Part shown: positions 1 through 11,824 of the stretch, piece by piece
How the letters are laid out: every line of letters begins with the position of its first letter
Position numbering within the stretch: position 1 is the stretch's first letter
Origin: Caenorhabditis elegans
Lineage: Eukaryota; Nematoda; Chromadorea; Rhabditida; Rhabditidae
DNA length: 64,000 nucleotides
Reading direction: 5' to 3'
Assembly: GCF_000002985.6 (NCBI RefSeq)
Contig: NC_003282.8
Coordinates: forward strand, 3,968,001 to 4,032,000
Notes under the pieces: model-generated
What the model was told of the DNA's origin: nothing
The model's database searches: none
Seen by the model: the letters and a program-made list of their open reading frames with translations, nothing else
Translations under genes and position numbers: made by a program

Positions 1-832
1 TATTGGACGCGATTCCTCTTTCTCAAATGTCATACTTACATACAACTTTTGTTTTAAAACAGTCATATTTTCAGATGATCGAATCAATGCCTATACGCTA
101 TAGATACGCAATATATGCTGACAATCCCAAAGTATCAGGACAAGGATCTCAAACACTCGCTTCAATGTCCGTACCAGCCGATGGTACTTATTATTTGTCA
201 ATGATGCTTCAAAACCATAGTACGTGATAGATTCAGAATGCTCAAAAACTTGGGTGCGGCAAAGTGTACTCAAGCATCTGAAAAATTGTTGCAACTTATT
301 TCAGTTCGAAATTCAATTAGAAGCGATGATTCGCTAAAAAAGTATAATTTACACAGATTTTAAACCGTGCAGAACATCTCAATATATGTTTTTTCCTGGC
401 GAAAAAATAACTTCCTGTTCTGAAAATACAGATTTACTCTTGAAACGTTCTTACTACATATGTATCACTTCATTTAGTACATGTACATACTTTTTCAGCT
501 CCGGTCAACACTACTCAATCTGTACTCCTACACTGGTATAGTCCATATTCTAGATACTCGAGCACAGCGAGTGTGCACGGGTTATCTGTAAGATTTCAAC
601 ATCCAGCAAAATGTTTTGTAGTAAAAATTGCAGTTTGAAACTAATAATAATGGCGCAAATTCGGAAATACTTGATGCGGCAATATACAATGTGACATTGG
701 ACTTTGTTTATTTCACTAGTGAAACTATGCAAATCAGATTTTACGGAACGTAAGTCATTTTGCAAATCGTGTTCGATCAAACAGAATTATATTTTCAGCT
801 CTACTGATCATTGGTTGCCGTACGCTGATTGA
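1..832 (+). CDS. 3' end of a lectin/VWA-like secreted protein gene (partial)
   Basis: Only the last four exons lie in the window: 75-219, 499-587, 634-749 and 799-832 (stop TGA), preceded by the end of an intron at 1-74. All junctions keep frame. The encoded segment contains a run NPKVSGQGSQ and a near-terminal ETMQIRFYG, both nearly repeated in the neighbouring gene at 1931-4616 (NPRVSGQGSQ; ETMQIRFYC), so the two are tandem paralogues. From that full-length neighbour, the missing part should hold a signal peptide, a C-type lectin domain and a VWA-like domain; that is inference. An AATAAA signal follows at about 861. The final exon ends in WLPYAD. No disruption is visible in the part seen. 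Confidence 0.75.
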
Positions 833-1930
833 TAACTATTAACTTCTACCACTTACCTCCAATAAAACTACTGTGTTTTCTTGTCGAATTCAAATTTCCA
901 AAACTCAACTTACTTCGGCTTTCGAGAAAATGTTGGATATTTCCTAGATTTATGTATACATTCATTTAAGATTTTGTTGAAATTGTTGTGCTTGGGTTTC
1001 CGAATTTCCTGATAAGCTATTAAAACTTTTTTGGGGCGAGTCACTGAAATCACTGAACACTCGTCGCATTTGCTTCACATTATTCACTTTTTCATATGTT
1101 TCCCAAAATATCTATCCTGAGATCCCTAGTCCGGATATCTCGTTCCGCTTGTTCTGATAGTAAGGACAATGAGATTCAAGGGCAATCTAAAAAAGTAGTT
1201 TGTATGTCTGAAAATTCAAATACGCAAAGAAGAAATACATTTAAGTGCAAAAAGTTTACCTATAGGTGTGTATACATAACACATGTATCGCTGACGTACA
1301 TACATGTGTGGGAAAGTTCTATAGGACCCCCTCCTCATTTTTGACGTTTCACATATGGCAAAAAAATTTTTGAAAACTTTTACCGTAGATTGATTTCAAA
1401 AAACACAATAGTTCACAGAAAATTTTTGCTATACTAATTTTATTCCTTTTAAATACTTCGCATATATAAGATGGTTAAATCGCTTCTAGTCAGACGAACC
1501 AAGTGTTTTTGACAACTATGGCGGGAAAAATATGTTTGCATTTTTTTAATTTTTGCCATCTTTGTGTGCAGTAGAGAGATGGGACAACCTGACCCACGTG
1601 ATGTGCAACATTGTGAAATGCATTTCAAAGTAGACACACAGTACCAAACATCGTTTTAACTTTTGATCGAGAGTACGTAATGAGTAATAATTTCCAACTG
1701 CTTATCACAGCTTGATTCAACGTCACGTTCTTGTGAACTTTTGTGTGTTCATATCATTTGCAGTTTTGATCAAATTTTTATATTGATCTTAGCTTTTTCT
1801 TATCGTGATTTGCTTAGAATTCATTATTTCCAAAGTTATACCTTATCTCGTGAAAAAAGAACGACATATGTGTACGTCACCGATGTATATATAATGTAGG
1901 TAAACTTTTTGCACGCATTTGAATTTCCAG
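833..1930. other. Intergenic; fossil first exon and inverted duplication
   Basis: No intact gene is supported. At 1096-1190 the sequence reads like a decayed first exon of the downstream lectin gene: it begins MFPK where the neighbour has MLPK, and after a hydrophobic stretch both have an Ala-Cys followed by acidic residues. The stretch around 1205-1315 is an imperfect inverted copy of 1862-1930 (shared core gtgcaaaaagtttacct near 1247, reversed near 1896), which lies immediately before the start of the next gene. At about 1577-1600 is a terminus-like sequence gatgggacaacctga that recurs near 24594 and in related form near 49355, a dispersed repeat end. Confidence 0.5.
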
Positions 1931-4616
1931 ATGCTTCCCAAACTACTTCTCTTCTCGATAATTTTTGAGTTAGCCAACGCCGCTTGTCTAGACGGTGACC
2001 GAGGAATCGCAGGACAATGCTTTACGTATGTGGCTCAACGGATGACGTAAGAGGATGCTCGGAATTGGTGTCATCACCAGAATCCAGTAGGTCCTTCCTA
2101 CTTGGCATATCTTCCGAATTTTGAGACAAACAACTGCGTGGCATGTGAGTAACAATAGCTAACATTAGTCTGAAATATAAGGTTTTTTGATCATAAGACT
2201 AGAATTTCATCAAAATATATATTTTTGGGGAAAATTCAAATTGTTGAGATATTTACTTATTGAATAAAGGTGGAGTAAAGTCGAAATTTTTTTTTTGCTT
2301 TAAATGACAGAAAATGGACCCTAATAACCGAATATAACTGTAAAAAATTTTAAAAAATTTTATAAATTTTTTATGATTTTTTCAATTTTGAGAAAATCAA
2401 AGGAACGGCTGACGAAATTTGAATTACCGCGCAAATGAGTGACGTCATTTTTGATATTTTCGCGTTTTCTGGCTAAATTCGTCGATTTTTCTCGATTTTT
2501 TCTTTTATATTTGATTTGAAACATTGCTTGTCAATTATGTAACCACTTTTCCGTAAAAAAACTTGAAAACCCTAAAGAAATTGCCAGAAAACGCGAAAAT
2601 ATCAAAAATGACGTCACTCATTTGCGCGGTAATTCAAATTTCGTCAGTCGTTTCTCTGATTTTCTCAAAATTGAAAAAATCATAAAAAAAATTTAGAAAT
2701 TTTTTCAAATTTTTTTACAGTTATATTCGGTTATTAGGGTCCATTTTCTCTCATTTAAAGCAAAAAAATTTTTGGACTCTACTCAACCTTTATGTAAGTA
2801 TTATTAGTGTCGTATAACTTTTCCAACTTTCCAGTCGATGCCCATGATTCATTAGGCGATGCTGATTTTTTCTGGATTGGTCTAAGCAGAAATGCCTCAA
2901 CTCGTGCTTTATCTTGGGATAACGGACTTCCAGTTGTCTACACCAACTTGGGGTATAAATTTGATAAAAGATATTTCACTGAGCGCATCTCCGACACAAG
3001 ATGGGAAACTCTGGGCGATGAAGATAAGAATTGCTTTGTGTGCAGTTATGATCCGGCGATGGTGACAGCGACGACGATGAAAACGACAACTATCTCAGCA
3101 AGTAAGTAGTAGTGGCCGTATACTAACTGGTGGCCTAGCTTTCAGCACCGGATGGATGCCGACCTGATGATCAGCTGAACTTCATGTTTGCTTATTCGAA
3201 CGACCTGGATCCGATGGTGGTGACAAAATCATTAGAGAACCTTAATCTTTTGCCTAAACCCACCAATTTTGCAATTTCGAGATTTGATTTACGCCAGCCA
3301 GAAGATTTTGGATATTTGAGGAATTTCAGGTGCTTCTTGTACTGAGCTGTTAGAAATTAGAAATTCTGTTTCAGCCAAGCAATTACATATGTTCATTCTC
3401 ATCTACCAGATCCTTCATTAGGATATGGTGATACAACGACGGGAAGTGATGTGTTGGATGTTATTAATGTGAGTTTTCTAGGTAGGGCTTCCATGTAGGC
3501 GCCAAAACGTCTGCCGCCTACCCCTCGCCTCCTGTATAATCCAACTCATCCTACAGAATAATAATTTTCAGAAGTTCTACGACAACACGCGAATAGTTCC
3601 CTGTGTATCAATTGTCCAAGTTTTAACAAAACGTTACCCTAATCCAATGGATATTTCGAATCTTGTCGCGAAAGTTCGAAGATACCATGGAATGGTCAAC
3701 TTCCTTGCTTCCAATGTATCATCCGGTGGTTCTGAGTCTCAAGTGCTTTTTGATCTGTCATCAAGGACAAATGGAGTATACAATATTGTACCTGATGAAT
3801 ACTTTGCCATGGTAAACTTATTAGCAGGCATTTTTTAGTAGCGAAGGTGTCACCGGCATTTTTGAAAAAAAAACCTAGTATTTTAGTATTTTCATGGATT
3901 TTTTGACAAGCTTTGAAATATCTTTTTTTCGGAATTCTCAAATTTTCAGGGATTTTTTCTCTCGTTCTTCCCCGCCAAGACTAAGCCTAGCTGTCAAAAT
4001 CATCTAAAACAATTTGAACCGTTTTTGAAAAAATTCTCACTATGCTCACCGTGAGCTCGGCTCTGAAATTTGGCAGCTTAACGTTCACACTAAACCGTTT
4101 CTAAACATTAATTAAAACAGCTTTTGTTCAAAACTTCCCTTCCCTTGTTAGCAGATGAACTAGTTTCAGAGGATTATGTGGATGCCAAACCACCATAGAT
4201 ATCCATTCTATGCAGTCAATCCTAGAGTATCCGGACAAGGATCTCAAATACTTCCTCCAATGCCCATTTCAGTCTCTAATCCCTGCACGGTGACAGTTAC
4301 TCTACAAAGCCATGGTATCCCAAATTTTTTTCAAATATATTTTGTCTTCAATTTTCAGTGCCGGCTAGTAACTTCAAATCTGCAATTCTCAAATGGTATA
4401 ATCAACCTTCCAACAGCTCTGGCATTTTTGCTATTCACCCCGGGGTAGTTTCTTGACGTTTTTCTGTCAGAGAATTTTGGTTTTCAGTCCTTTACCACTA
4501 ATAGCGAAGCTGTGTGGCGAAGTGTTGAAGCTGTTGTCTATAATGTGACCATCAATTACGACTATACTAATACTGATGTCGAAACTATGCAAATTCGATT
4601 TTACTGTCTACAGTAA
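1931..4616 (+). pseudogene. Lectin/VWA-like secreted protein gene with premature stop
   Basis: Eight exons can be placed: 1931-2144, 2835-3101, 3146-3329, 3375-3468, 3572-3811, 4170-4314, 4359-4444, 4488-4616. All phases agree and would give about 452 residues. The start MLPKLLLFSIIF gives a signal peptide ending near ANA. Exons 1-2 encode a C-type-lectin-like domain (WIGL motif, cysteines), a Thr-rich linker follows, then a VWA-like region beginning NFMFAYSNDL. Codon 40 is TAA (2048-2050), directly before EDARNWC, where lectin domains normally have an aromatic residue; downstream exons remain open. This looks like a recent nonsense change, so the gene is probably a pseudogene or strain-polymorphic. 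The TAA sits in gtaaga, which resembles a splice donor, but splicing there would remove the rest of the lectin exon. The last exon seems frameshifted relative to the upstream paralogue, ending early at CLQ. Confidence 0.7.
2264..2793. repeat. Fold-back inverted repeat (~210-bp arms) in intron
   Basis: Left arm about 2264-2474 and right arm about 2582-2793 are near-perfect reverse complements separated by a ~107-bp loop. Matching landmarks are ataaagg..gagta at the outer ends, gggtccattttct, and gcgcaaatgagtgacgtca near the inner ends. The element lies wholly within intron 1 of the lectin/VWA-like gene. The shape is that of a palindromic non-autonomous DNA element; its transcript would form a long hairpin. 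Confidence 0.85.
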
Positions 4617-4887
4617 CTTTTTAAAAATTCAATTTGCTTAATTAATCAATAACTTTCAGCCTAACTATTGGCTGCCGTATTCAGATTGATTATTGAAATG
4701 GACAAAGTCTGGATCTATAATAATTTGACGTTTTAGATTTTGATGACTCTTCTATACATAAAAGTTCTCCCGAGAAATTAAATATATTTTCACTTTTTTA
4801 AAATTTATTTTTTTGGTTTTTCTTGATTTTTTGTCATTCTATTTTAAATTGATTTTTAGGAATTTATCGGAATACATTTTTCCCTCA

Positions 4888-4912
4888 CCCCGAGCCTGAG
4901 CCTGAGCCTGAA

Positions 4913-4951
<39 letters not shown>

Positions 4952-4973
4952 CAGAATATACCTATGCCTAAGC
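4888..4973. repeat. CCTGAG hexamer tract (telomere-repeat variant)
   Basis: About 13 tandem GAGCCT units, one base different from the complement of the nematode telomere repeat TTAGGC, ending in cctatgcctaagcc which matches it more closely. It lies between two lectin genes. Confidence 0.8.
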
Positions 4974-5367
4974 CAAACTTATTTTGGCGGGAAAATCAAA
5001 TTTTCTGAGAAAATGTTTTGTCAGGAAATTAAAATTTTATGAGAAAAGTAAATTTAATATTTTTAAAGAAAAATTTTGGAGGTAATTTCAATTTTTCAAA
5101 GAAAAAATCTGGCGGGAAAATCAAATTTCCATGAAAAAATCTGGCGGGCATTCAAAGAAATGTTTTGAGAATTTTTGCGTGAAATTCTAGAAATCTGCGA
5201 AATAAATATTCAAAACAAAGAAAAAAAAAGATAAAGCCCCGTGAAAAACAAAACTAAAAGTTCGAAAAGTTCAAAAGTTCAAAAAAGAAATCCGTGACCC
5301 GCCCCGCCCCCACTATAAAAACACGATTCTTTGCATACAAATTCAATCAGTACGAGATTCAATCAAT

Positions 5368-7663
5368 ATGACAACGAAAGTAGTCTCTGTTTGGCTTGGT
5401 TTCATTGTCTCGGCCTTCTTCACAACTTCTTGGGGGCTCTTGCTCAATTCTGATGAGGGATTTGAAAAAGCTTGCAAACAGTCTGGAGGAGACTATACAC
5501 AAAGAGCAGGAAATGATGTGAGTTTTTGAAATTCTGATAAATAATTGGAAAACTTCGTGAATTTCCAGTCAAACACCGGTGATATCTGCCTCATGAAGTT
5601 CTCAGTGGTGACAAGTGATGAGCAGGATGCTCGCGACTTCTGTGAGCTCAATGCTCCGTGGCGGCTTAGAGAAGCGAGGAGAGAAACACAAGACAGTATT
5701 CCGGTGGTTATCTGTGACGTTGAAGCTACATACACTTGCAATGCCGGATGGATTCAAATGTACGGGTATTGCTTCAAGATGAGTGAGATGCATGATGTCT
5801 ACACACATGAAGAAGCTGAGAAGTACTGTAAAGAGCAAGCTGGGCCAAGTTTTCACGGAGAAATTGCCAGTATTCACCAAAGATACATCTTGACGCCTTG
5901 GAAAAGTGAGTTGGCCAGCGAGCCTAAGAACAGACTAGAATACATATTGTTTCCAGACTACTTCCGAACAATCAAACAATTCTGGGTTCAAGCCCCTGAG
6001 ACGTGGAATGAATATGTAGTCAAGACCAATAAAGTTGATGGTGATTATCTTGCTCTGGCCTTCTTCGGTGACCACTTTGAATTCTCAGTCCCAGTAAATT
6101 CGTTGATCAAGATTAATGGAAATGTGAAGTTGCAAGCTCTCTGCCAGTATAAGCCTGCAATTACTCCTGCCGAGATTAACTATATGGGCCGTAGATATTC
6201 GGAAATCTACTATCCAACAGTGCCGGTCAAGGATGGGATTATTGTTAGATCGGCTTCTTCGTACACCAGAAGTAGTAACCAATTGGATGTTTGCAAGGTA
6301 TGCTTAATGTAGGCCTAGGCTTAGGCTTAGGCGCAGGTTTAGGCTTAGCCTTAGGCTCAGTCTTAGGCTTGGGCTCAGACCCAGGCTTAGGCTTACGCTT
6401 AGGCTTAGCCTCGGGCTAAAGTTTGGGCTTAGGTTTAGGCTTGAGCCTAGTCTTAGGCTTAGGCTCAGGCATTGGCCTAGGCTTAGGTTTAGGCGTAGGC
6501 TTTGGCTAAGCTTACAACTAGGGATTATGCTTAGACCTAGGCTTAGATTTAGGCTCAGACCCAGGCTTAGACCTAGGCTTAGCTTAGACTTAGGCTTAGG
6601 ATGAGGCTAAGGCTAAGGCTTAGGCCTCTGGAACACAAAGAAAGGGTGCCAAAAACTTTGATTTTCATTTCAGAAAGTGTTGAAGCCTTACATGTACACG
6701 AAGGAATCGCATTTCTTCCCAGACCCGGATAGCATGGAACAGCTCGCTAAACTTGAACCAGAGGTATTGCCTATTATTTCCATAGTATCCTCCATTGCAA
6801 TTTTCAGACGTATTCACTTATGCGTTCTCCACTAGTCTCGGAGATTGATCAGAGTTACAGAAACAGACACAATTGCCAAACCCCAGGGGCTCACTATGAG
6901 GTTGTGCTAGGTGGCAAGAAAACGGCAAACTTTGTGGTAGAACACGATAAGATCAAAGGCAAACCTACATGTGACAATATGATGAGCGCATCCATCTCTC
7001 ACTTCAAAGGACAGGCTCCAGAGTTTCATCCGATGGTTGACAGTCAGTCACTTCCGATTTGGTGCAAATTGGGAAAAGTTGTGAAGTACAAGTTTGATGT
7101 TCCACCGGGATGGCTTGACTTCCGTCGACTCAATGGACAAGTGGTCCTGCATTGGCTCTCGGAAGAAAAACTAAAGTTTACAGACGCAGCCAAAGCATGT
7201 GAGGCGAAAGGAGCACACTTGGCTGGTATTAATTCGCTGAAAGAAGCAGAACAGTTAGGAAGTAAGTTTGTTGTTTGAATAATCAATTTTAAAAACATAA
7301 TTTTAAGATCATGTTGTCGGAGCTAAGTTGAACAACGAGCAGTTCTGGCTTGGAGCGCAACGTAAGACCGAATGCTTGGAAAATAACGACTGGAAAGCTC
7401 CTTGCACACGTGGCAAAATCTTCGAATGGAACAATAACGTGGCGACGGATTTCCGTGAAGAGTGGTGGAAGAAAAATAACAATAACCATTCTCCAAATCC
7501 ATCAGGCACTGGTCAACGATGCTTGTCTTTTGCCTTTGGGGATCTGTATTGGTCAGAGAAAGGAGATAAAGGATTTTTGGATGACATTGAGTGCCACAAC
7601 GAGCTGAGATACTTCTGCAGCAAAATGGCCACGTTTACGGAGTGTGAGGAAAATTGTGACTAG
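5368..7663 (+). CDS. Secreted two-domain C-type-lectin-like protein
   Basis: Five exons (5368-5517, 5569-6297, 6674-6763, 6808-7261, 7308-7663) join in frame to 592 residues. The start gives an N-terminal hydrophobic signal (VWLGFIVSAFF) consistent with secretion. The N-terminal half (~residues 85-230) has lectin-domain features: a C-x-GW-x-x-x-x-x-YCFK entry, EEAEKYC, and a later FWVQA strand. The C-terminal half is a second domain: WLSEEKLKFTDAAKACEA, then FWLGAQ, and near the end DDIECHNELRYFCSK, a standard closing disulphide pattern. No EPN/QPD-type sugar-binding tripeptide is obvious, so calcium-dependent sugar binding is not supported. Intron 2 (6298-6673) is mostly degenerate TTAGGC repeat. 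The exact family member is not identified; similar genes in C. elegans are numbered clec. Confidence 0.85.
6305..6632. repeat. Interstitial telomere-like TTAGGC repeat
   Basis: Over 300 bp of degenerate ttaggc/ctaggc/ctcaggc units on the plus strand fill most of intron 2 of the lectin-like gene. The nematode telomere unit is TTAGGC. Confidence 0.9.
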
Positions 7664-8428
7664 TGACGAAGATTGAGTACTATTGCTTTTATGATTGTGT
7701 ATGAAAAGAAATTTTGATTTTTTCCAGGTGGTTTTTGAAATGTTTCAGAAAGTTGATTTTAGGTTGAAGTTGAGAAAGTTTCTTTGAAGCTTCAAATCAC
7801 TGGTTTTCTGAAAATTAGAAGAACATTTTCTTTTTTATCTGTTTTTGATTGTCTCAAGTCCCGGATAATTATTTTCAGGGCTCTGACCTACTGGTTGCCG
7901 TATTTGGCAATTAACGGAGTCATGGCAAACAAAAATGAACCGCCTAAATCTAGAAAGAAGCATGTCTCTTGAGTTTCAGCTTCAATTGAGCATCAGAGGT
8001 GTGCGGCAAGTTTGCCAAGTTTGCCAAATTTGCCATTTGCCGAGATCAGCAAATTTTGTAATTTTCCGCAGACTTGAAAAATTATAATAAAACTTTGTTC
8101 AAAACTACTGGTTTCGACCAGATATTTGAAAGAAAACATTGCACCGACTATCTTCTATTTTTCTAAAAAACACATTTCTTGAACATTTTCTGCACAATCT
8201 TTGCACATTTTTTGCACAATTTTTGAACTTTTTAAAATTAATTTTTGCACATTTTTTTTGAGATAACGCGATTTCGCATTAGGCAAAATCGGACAAAAAC
8301 CAGTTAACCTTTTATGTTTCAAAGTTCCACAGTTCCAAAAAATGTTCATTTTCCAACTAATATAATGACTTGGTTAGGTCCTACCGAATGACACAACAAA
8401 TCTGGTTGAACAAATTTGTTTATTGGAT
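7664..8428. other. Intergenic; lectin-exon relic and repeats
   Basis: No gene is supported. Following a plausible acceptor at about 7878, the sequence reads ACTYWLPY-like in one frame (7880-7910), resembling the last exon (HWLPYAD) of the gene ending at 832, so this is probably a duplicated exon remnant. At 8005-8070 is a run of gccaaatttgcc-type units, part of a dispersed TTTGCCG family also seen at 10830-11190, 15000-15055 and 36980-37050. At 8160-8260 are short tttgcacaa repeats. Confidence 0.4.
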
Positions 8429-10015
8429 TTAAAACATTCGATTTATGACTATTCCGTTGTTTACAGAGTTAAACGCATTTCCACCGGTGGAACCTTCCAA
8501 GCTGCCAATTTTTTTATGCAACGAACAGCTTTTTGAAATGAACTCTCGATATGGTTTTTGTACAACCAGCATAACAAGTGTCGAAACTAGCCCATGAGTT
8601 GCCATTAAAACATACATAAAGTTGTTAATAGCTGCATTGAAAAATCCGATAAACGTATAGTAGATTATTGGAACCCATATGATACAGAATGGGAGAGCCA
8701 ACTGAATAAATATTGCTCTGATAAGCTTTTTCTGAAGGTCGACGGTTTTCTTGGATCGAGTATGACCATAGTTTCTGAGAGAGTTCAGGATAAGAAGGAA
8801 CATGGTGCCAAGTGTAAACACTATTAATAAACTTTCACTGGTCGTGCATATTGCGAATTTCAGTCCACCCAATTCAACCAGGTATAGAGGAGCTGCACGT
8901 ACATCTGGGTGTAGGCAAGGGATGGACTGAAAACTTGAGAAGGCATATAGGCTTCGAAAATCGGGTTCGGATTAGTAATACTAATTTAGTATAAGTGGGT
9001 TTGCATATTCAGGTACAGTGCTGACCAAAAAGGTTAACTGACAAAATATTGCTCATGCCAATGTATTTTTGTACTTATGTCTTCGGAAAATGATTTCAAA
9101 AACGCTTCAAAAACGCTCCGAAAACGCTCCAGAAACACTTCAAAAACACTCCAAAAACGCTCTGAAAACGCTCCAAAATACGCTCCGAAAACGCCTCAAA
9201 AAGGATCAAACATCAAGTATTTGAGTAACAGTACTCGAAAATTGGTTTACGATATGTCGATCGCTTTCTTTTTCCCCCAACCCTTGTAAAAGATCAAATG
9301 CACAAAAAAGACTAAATCTTATTGACCAGTCAAATTGAGATTCAACTAACAGCTAATTGATCAACAGGTGAAAAAACAGATTGAACTAGAAGCCCTGTTA
9401 AAAATGTAAACAAAATGTATTATCTAACCTTCAAAATAAAGTCTTTTCGATGTTCAGGTCCAGGCGGCATTGTTATATATATCGGGTAGAAAAATAGAAA
9501 AGCGGTTATGTAATAAAATGTTAAAAACGGAATGCGAAATCGTGTCCACATATTTTTATTAATCATGAGAATGTAGAATCGATTTTCCAACAGAACAATA
9601 ATTGAGCACCCGACGACTGAAATTCTTATGTATTAGTATAATATTAATTGAAATTCTGAAACTATTTATACTAACCTGCTATACTAGTTTCCAAGATGTA
9701 TACCACTTCAGGGATCCTCATACCAAGTTTAGTAAAGATCCCTATTCCATAAACAGCTATTAATGGGATCAGTAATTGAATAGTTCCAAATACTGATAAG
9801 AATAAATCGAGCAAAAAGCTAGTTGTTTGTAAGTTAAACAAGCTCCATTTGACAGAACTCATTTCCTTTGGAGTCTTGAAAAGAATACAATAACCACCAA
9901 AAATATGAATGGGAGTTGAAAGTAGTCCTATGGTGTGGAGAAGTAATACGTTAAACTCCGGCGAGTCGGTATAAGTAATTTCGAAGTTAAGTGAGCATAC
10001 TGATTCTGTAGTCAT
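8429..10015 (-). CDS. Serpentine chemoreceptor, class srh (GPCR)
   Basis: Three exons on the minus strand, 10015-9676, 9616-9429 and 8926-8429, give 341 residues. The start at 10015 (MTTESVC) rather than the upstream in-frame ATG at 10045 is chosen because it makes exon 1 exactly 340 nt, as in both paralogues on the plus strand. Class-H hallmarks are visible: TPIHIFGGYCILFKTPKEM with MSSVKW in the first loop, YPIYITMPPGPE in the middle, IPCLHPDVR opening exon 3, and VQKPYRE near the C terminus. Seven hydrophobic segments can be counted. The gene is predicted to be a chemosensory GPCR on ciliated neurons, as known for this family. No disruption is seen. It is divergent (head-to-head) with the plus-strand copy at 11825. 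Confidence 0.85.
9090..9205. repeat. Short tandem repeat aaaacgctcc (intronic)
   Basis: About ten degenerate copies of an ~11-bp unit (aaaacgctccg) in a row, within intron 2 of the minus-strand srh gene. Confidence 0.8.
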
Positions 10016-10045
10016 ACTTGAGTTTGGACCGAAAAGCCAGCTCAT

Positions 10046-11824
10046 TGTTGGTAAGGTGGTGTAACTAGAGGCTGAGGTAGAAGGGATGTCAAAAAAAATA
10101 CGCAGCAGGTGAAAATGTAAATTTTCCTTACTAGGGAGTCTTGTTTGGCGTCCAGAGAATCATAGATCGAACGATATATATCCTGAAAGCTTATGCAATA
10201 GAAATTCTGAATATGAAATGAAATCTTGCCCGATTTGCCAATTTTTCAATTTTTTGCGCCGCACTGTGAGCAGCGAAGTGCGAAAGGTGGTTATTTGGAA
10301 GCGGCCGACACGCACGTGGTTCCGCAGATTAGCGTGAAATCAGTAGTGAGTAGGCACTGGCCGGCGAACCTGCACCCACATGGAAGCCCCACTTCACGTG
10401 GGGTTTTGGTTTGATCTTCGAAAAATGCGGGAGAAGAGACGCAGACTTTTCAACTGAATTCGCATGGTTAGGAGTGTTCTGACGTCACGTTTTCCTGTGG
10501 GAAAAATTCCCGCATTTTTTGTAGGACCAAGCGCAATGAGACAGACTGAGACCACGTGCGACTTTAAAGCAACGTCATGGCAAATTTAATCAATTGTATC
10601 TCCTGTTAATCTCCGTAAAATCAACAGATAGATGATAATGTGAACTCACAAATTTGGACAAACTTTACTGGACAAATTTTGTTCATTTGTAATATTGTTT
10701 CAATATGAAATTTTTAAAATGAAGTTATTTTATTACCAGGCAAATTGTGAGAATATAATACATACACATGATGGGAAAATTCTAAAAATTTCCAAAAACC
10801 AAGCTAAAACTTGCCTGGGGCAACTGTTACCGATTTTTTGATTTTGTATGCATTATACGTACCAGATGTGATTTTTTTCGCAAATCGGCAAAAAAATTTC
10901 CATCGAAATGTGGCTTTGCACTTTTTTTTTGAAATTTCAGAGTTTCAATTTTAATCGGCAAAATTGATCCAACATCTATTTTGAAATGAAAGCAAATTCT
11001 ATGAAGTTATCTAAAGAAAACAGGAAAAAATTCCAAAAAGGCACAGTTTTAAGTTTTTTATTAAAAAATTCCCCTAAACACTTTCGGCAAACGGCAAATT
11101 GGCAATTCGCCAAAATTGAAAGTTCCCGGCAAATCTAAAAACCGGTAATTTGTCGATTTGCCAAACGGCAATTGCCGCCCACCCCTGATACGTACGCATG
11201 TCAGTAGTGGCGCTACAAACTACAAATATGTACTACATACTACAAGTTCTCCAAACTATAACAATCTGAACAAAAACTTTTGCAGACTCGGTGATTGAAT
11301 TCTTTTTCATATCGGCAGGTGAAACTAATATTCAAAAACTGGCTAGTTGCAACAGAAATGTAAGGTTTTTGAAACATGTGTAACGTATGAAAACCTAATG
11401 GGATTATTTATGAAAAATGCAAAAATGTATTTTTATACAGTTCTCCCCTATTCATGTGTGCAGAAAGAGTTTTTAAAAACGCATTCATTTTTTCATTTTT
11501 TTAAACATTTTTCTGCACACATGAATAGGGGAAAAGTTTATAAAAATAAATTTCTGCATTTTTCGTCATCACATGAATCACCTAAAAACCAAAAAAACAA
11601 AATTTTCAACAGTAAAGTTAGCTTCCCACAACTGAAAATATCACATTAACTTGACACTTTTTGAATTTTGACCCGGAACCAGCACTCTCTAATATTATTA
11701 GGATAATGGTGTCAATGAATATAATTAAATCAGTGATCAAAAAGTTGAAATCACCGGGAATTGGCAGGTGGTAATATAGAGAGAAAGAAATTTTGTGATT
11801 TTCTCCCTCCATTCCACTCTAAAA
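10046..11824. other. Divergent intergenic region between srh genes; repeats
   Basis: No gene supported. 10300-10560 contains pieces shared with the hlh-30 intron at 49260-49390 (acgcagacttttcaactga, then a terminus near gagaccacgtg), a dispersed transposon-like family. 10830-11190 is rich in ggcaaat/ttgccg units. 11393-11582 is an inverted repeat: tattcatgtgtgcagaaa at about 11450 is mirrored at about 11509-11528. Confidence 0.55.
11393..11582. repeat. Inverted-repeat element
   Basis: The two halves are reverse complements around about 11487: cccctattcatgtgtgcaga on the left and tctgcacacatgaatagggg on the right, with the outer flanks also matching (aaatgcaaaaatg / catttttcg). Confidence 0.8.
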
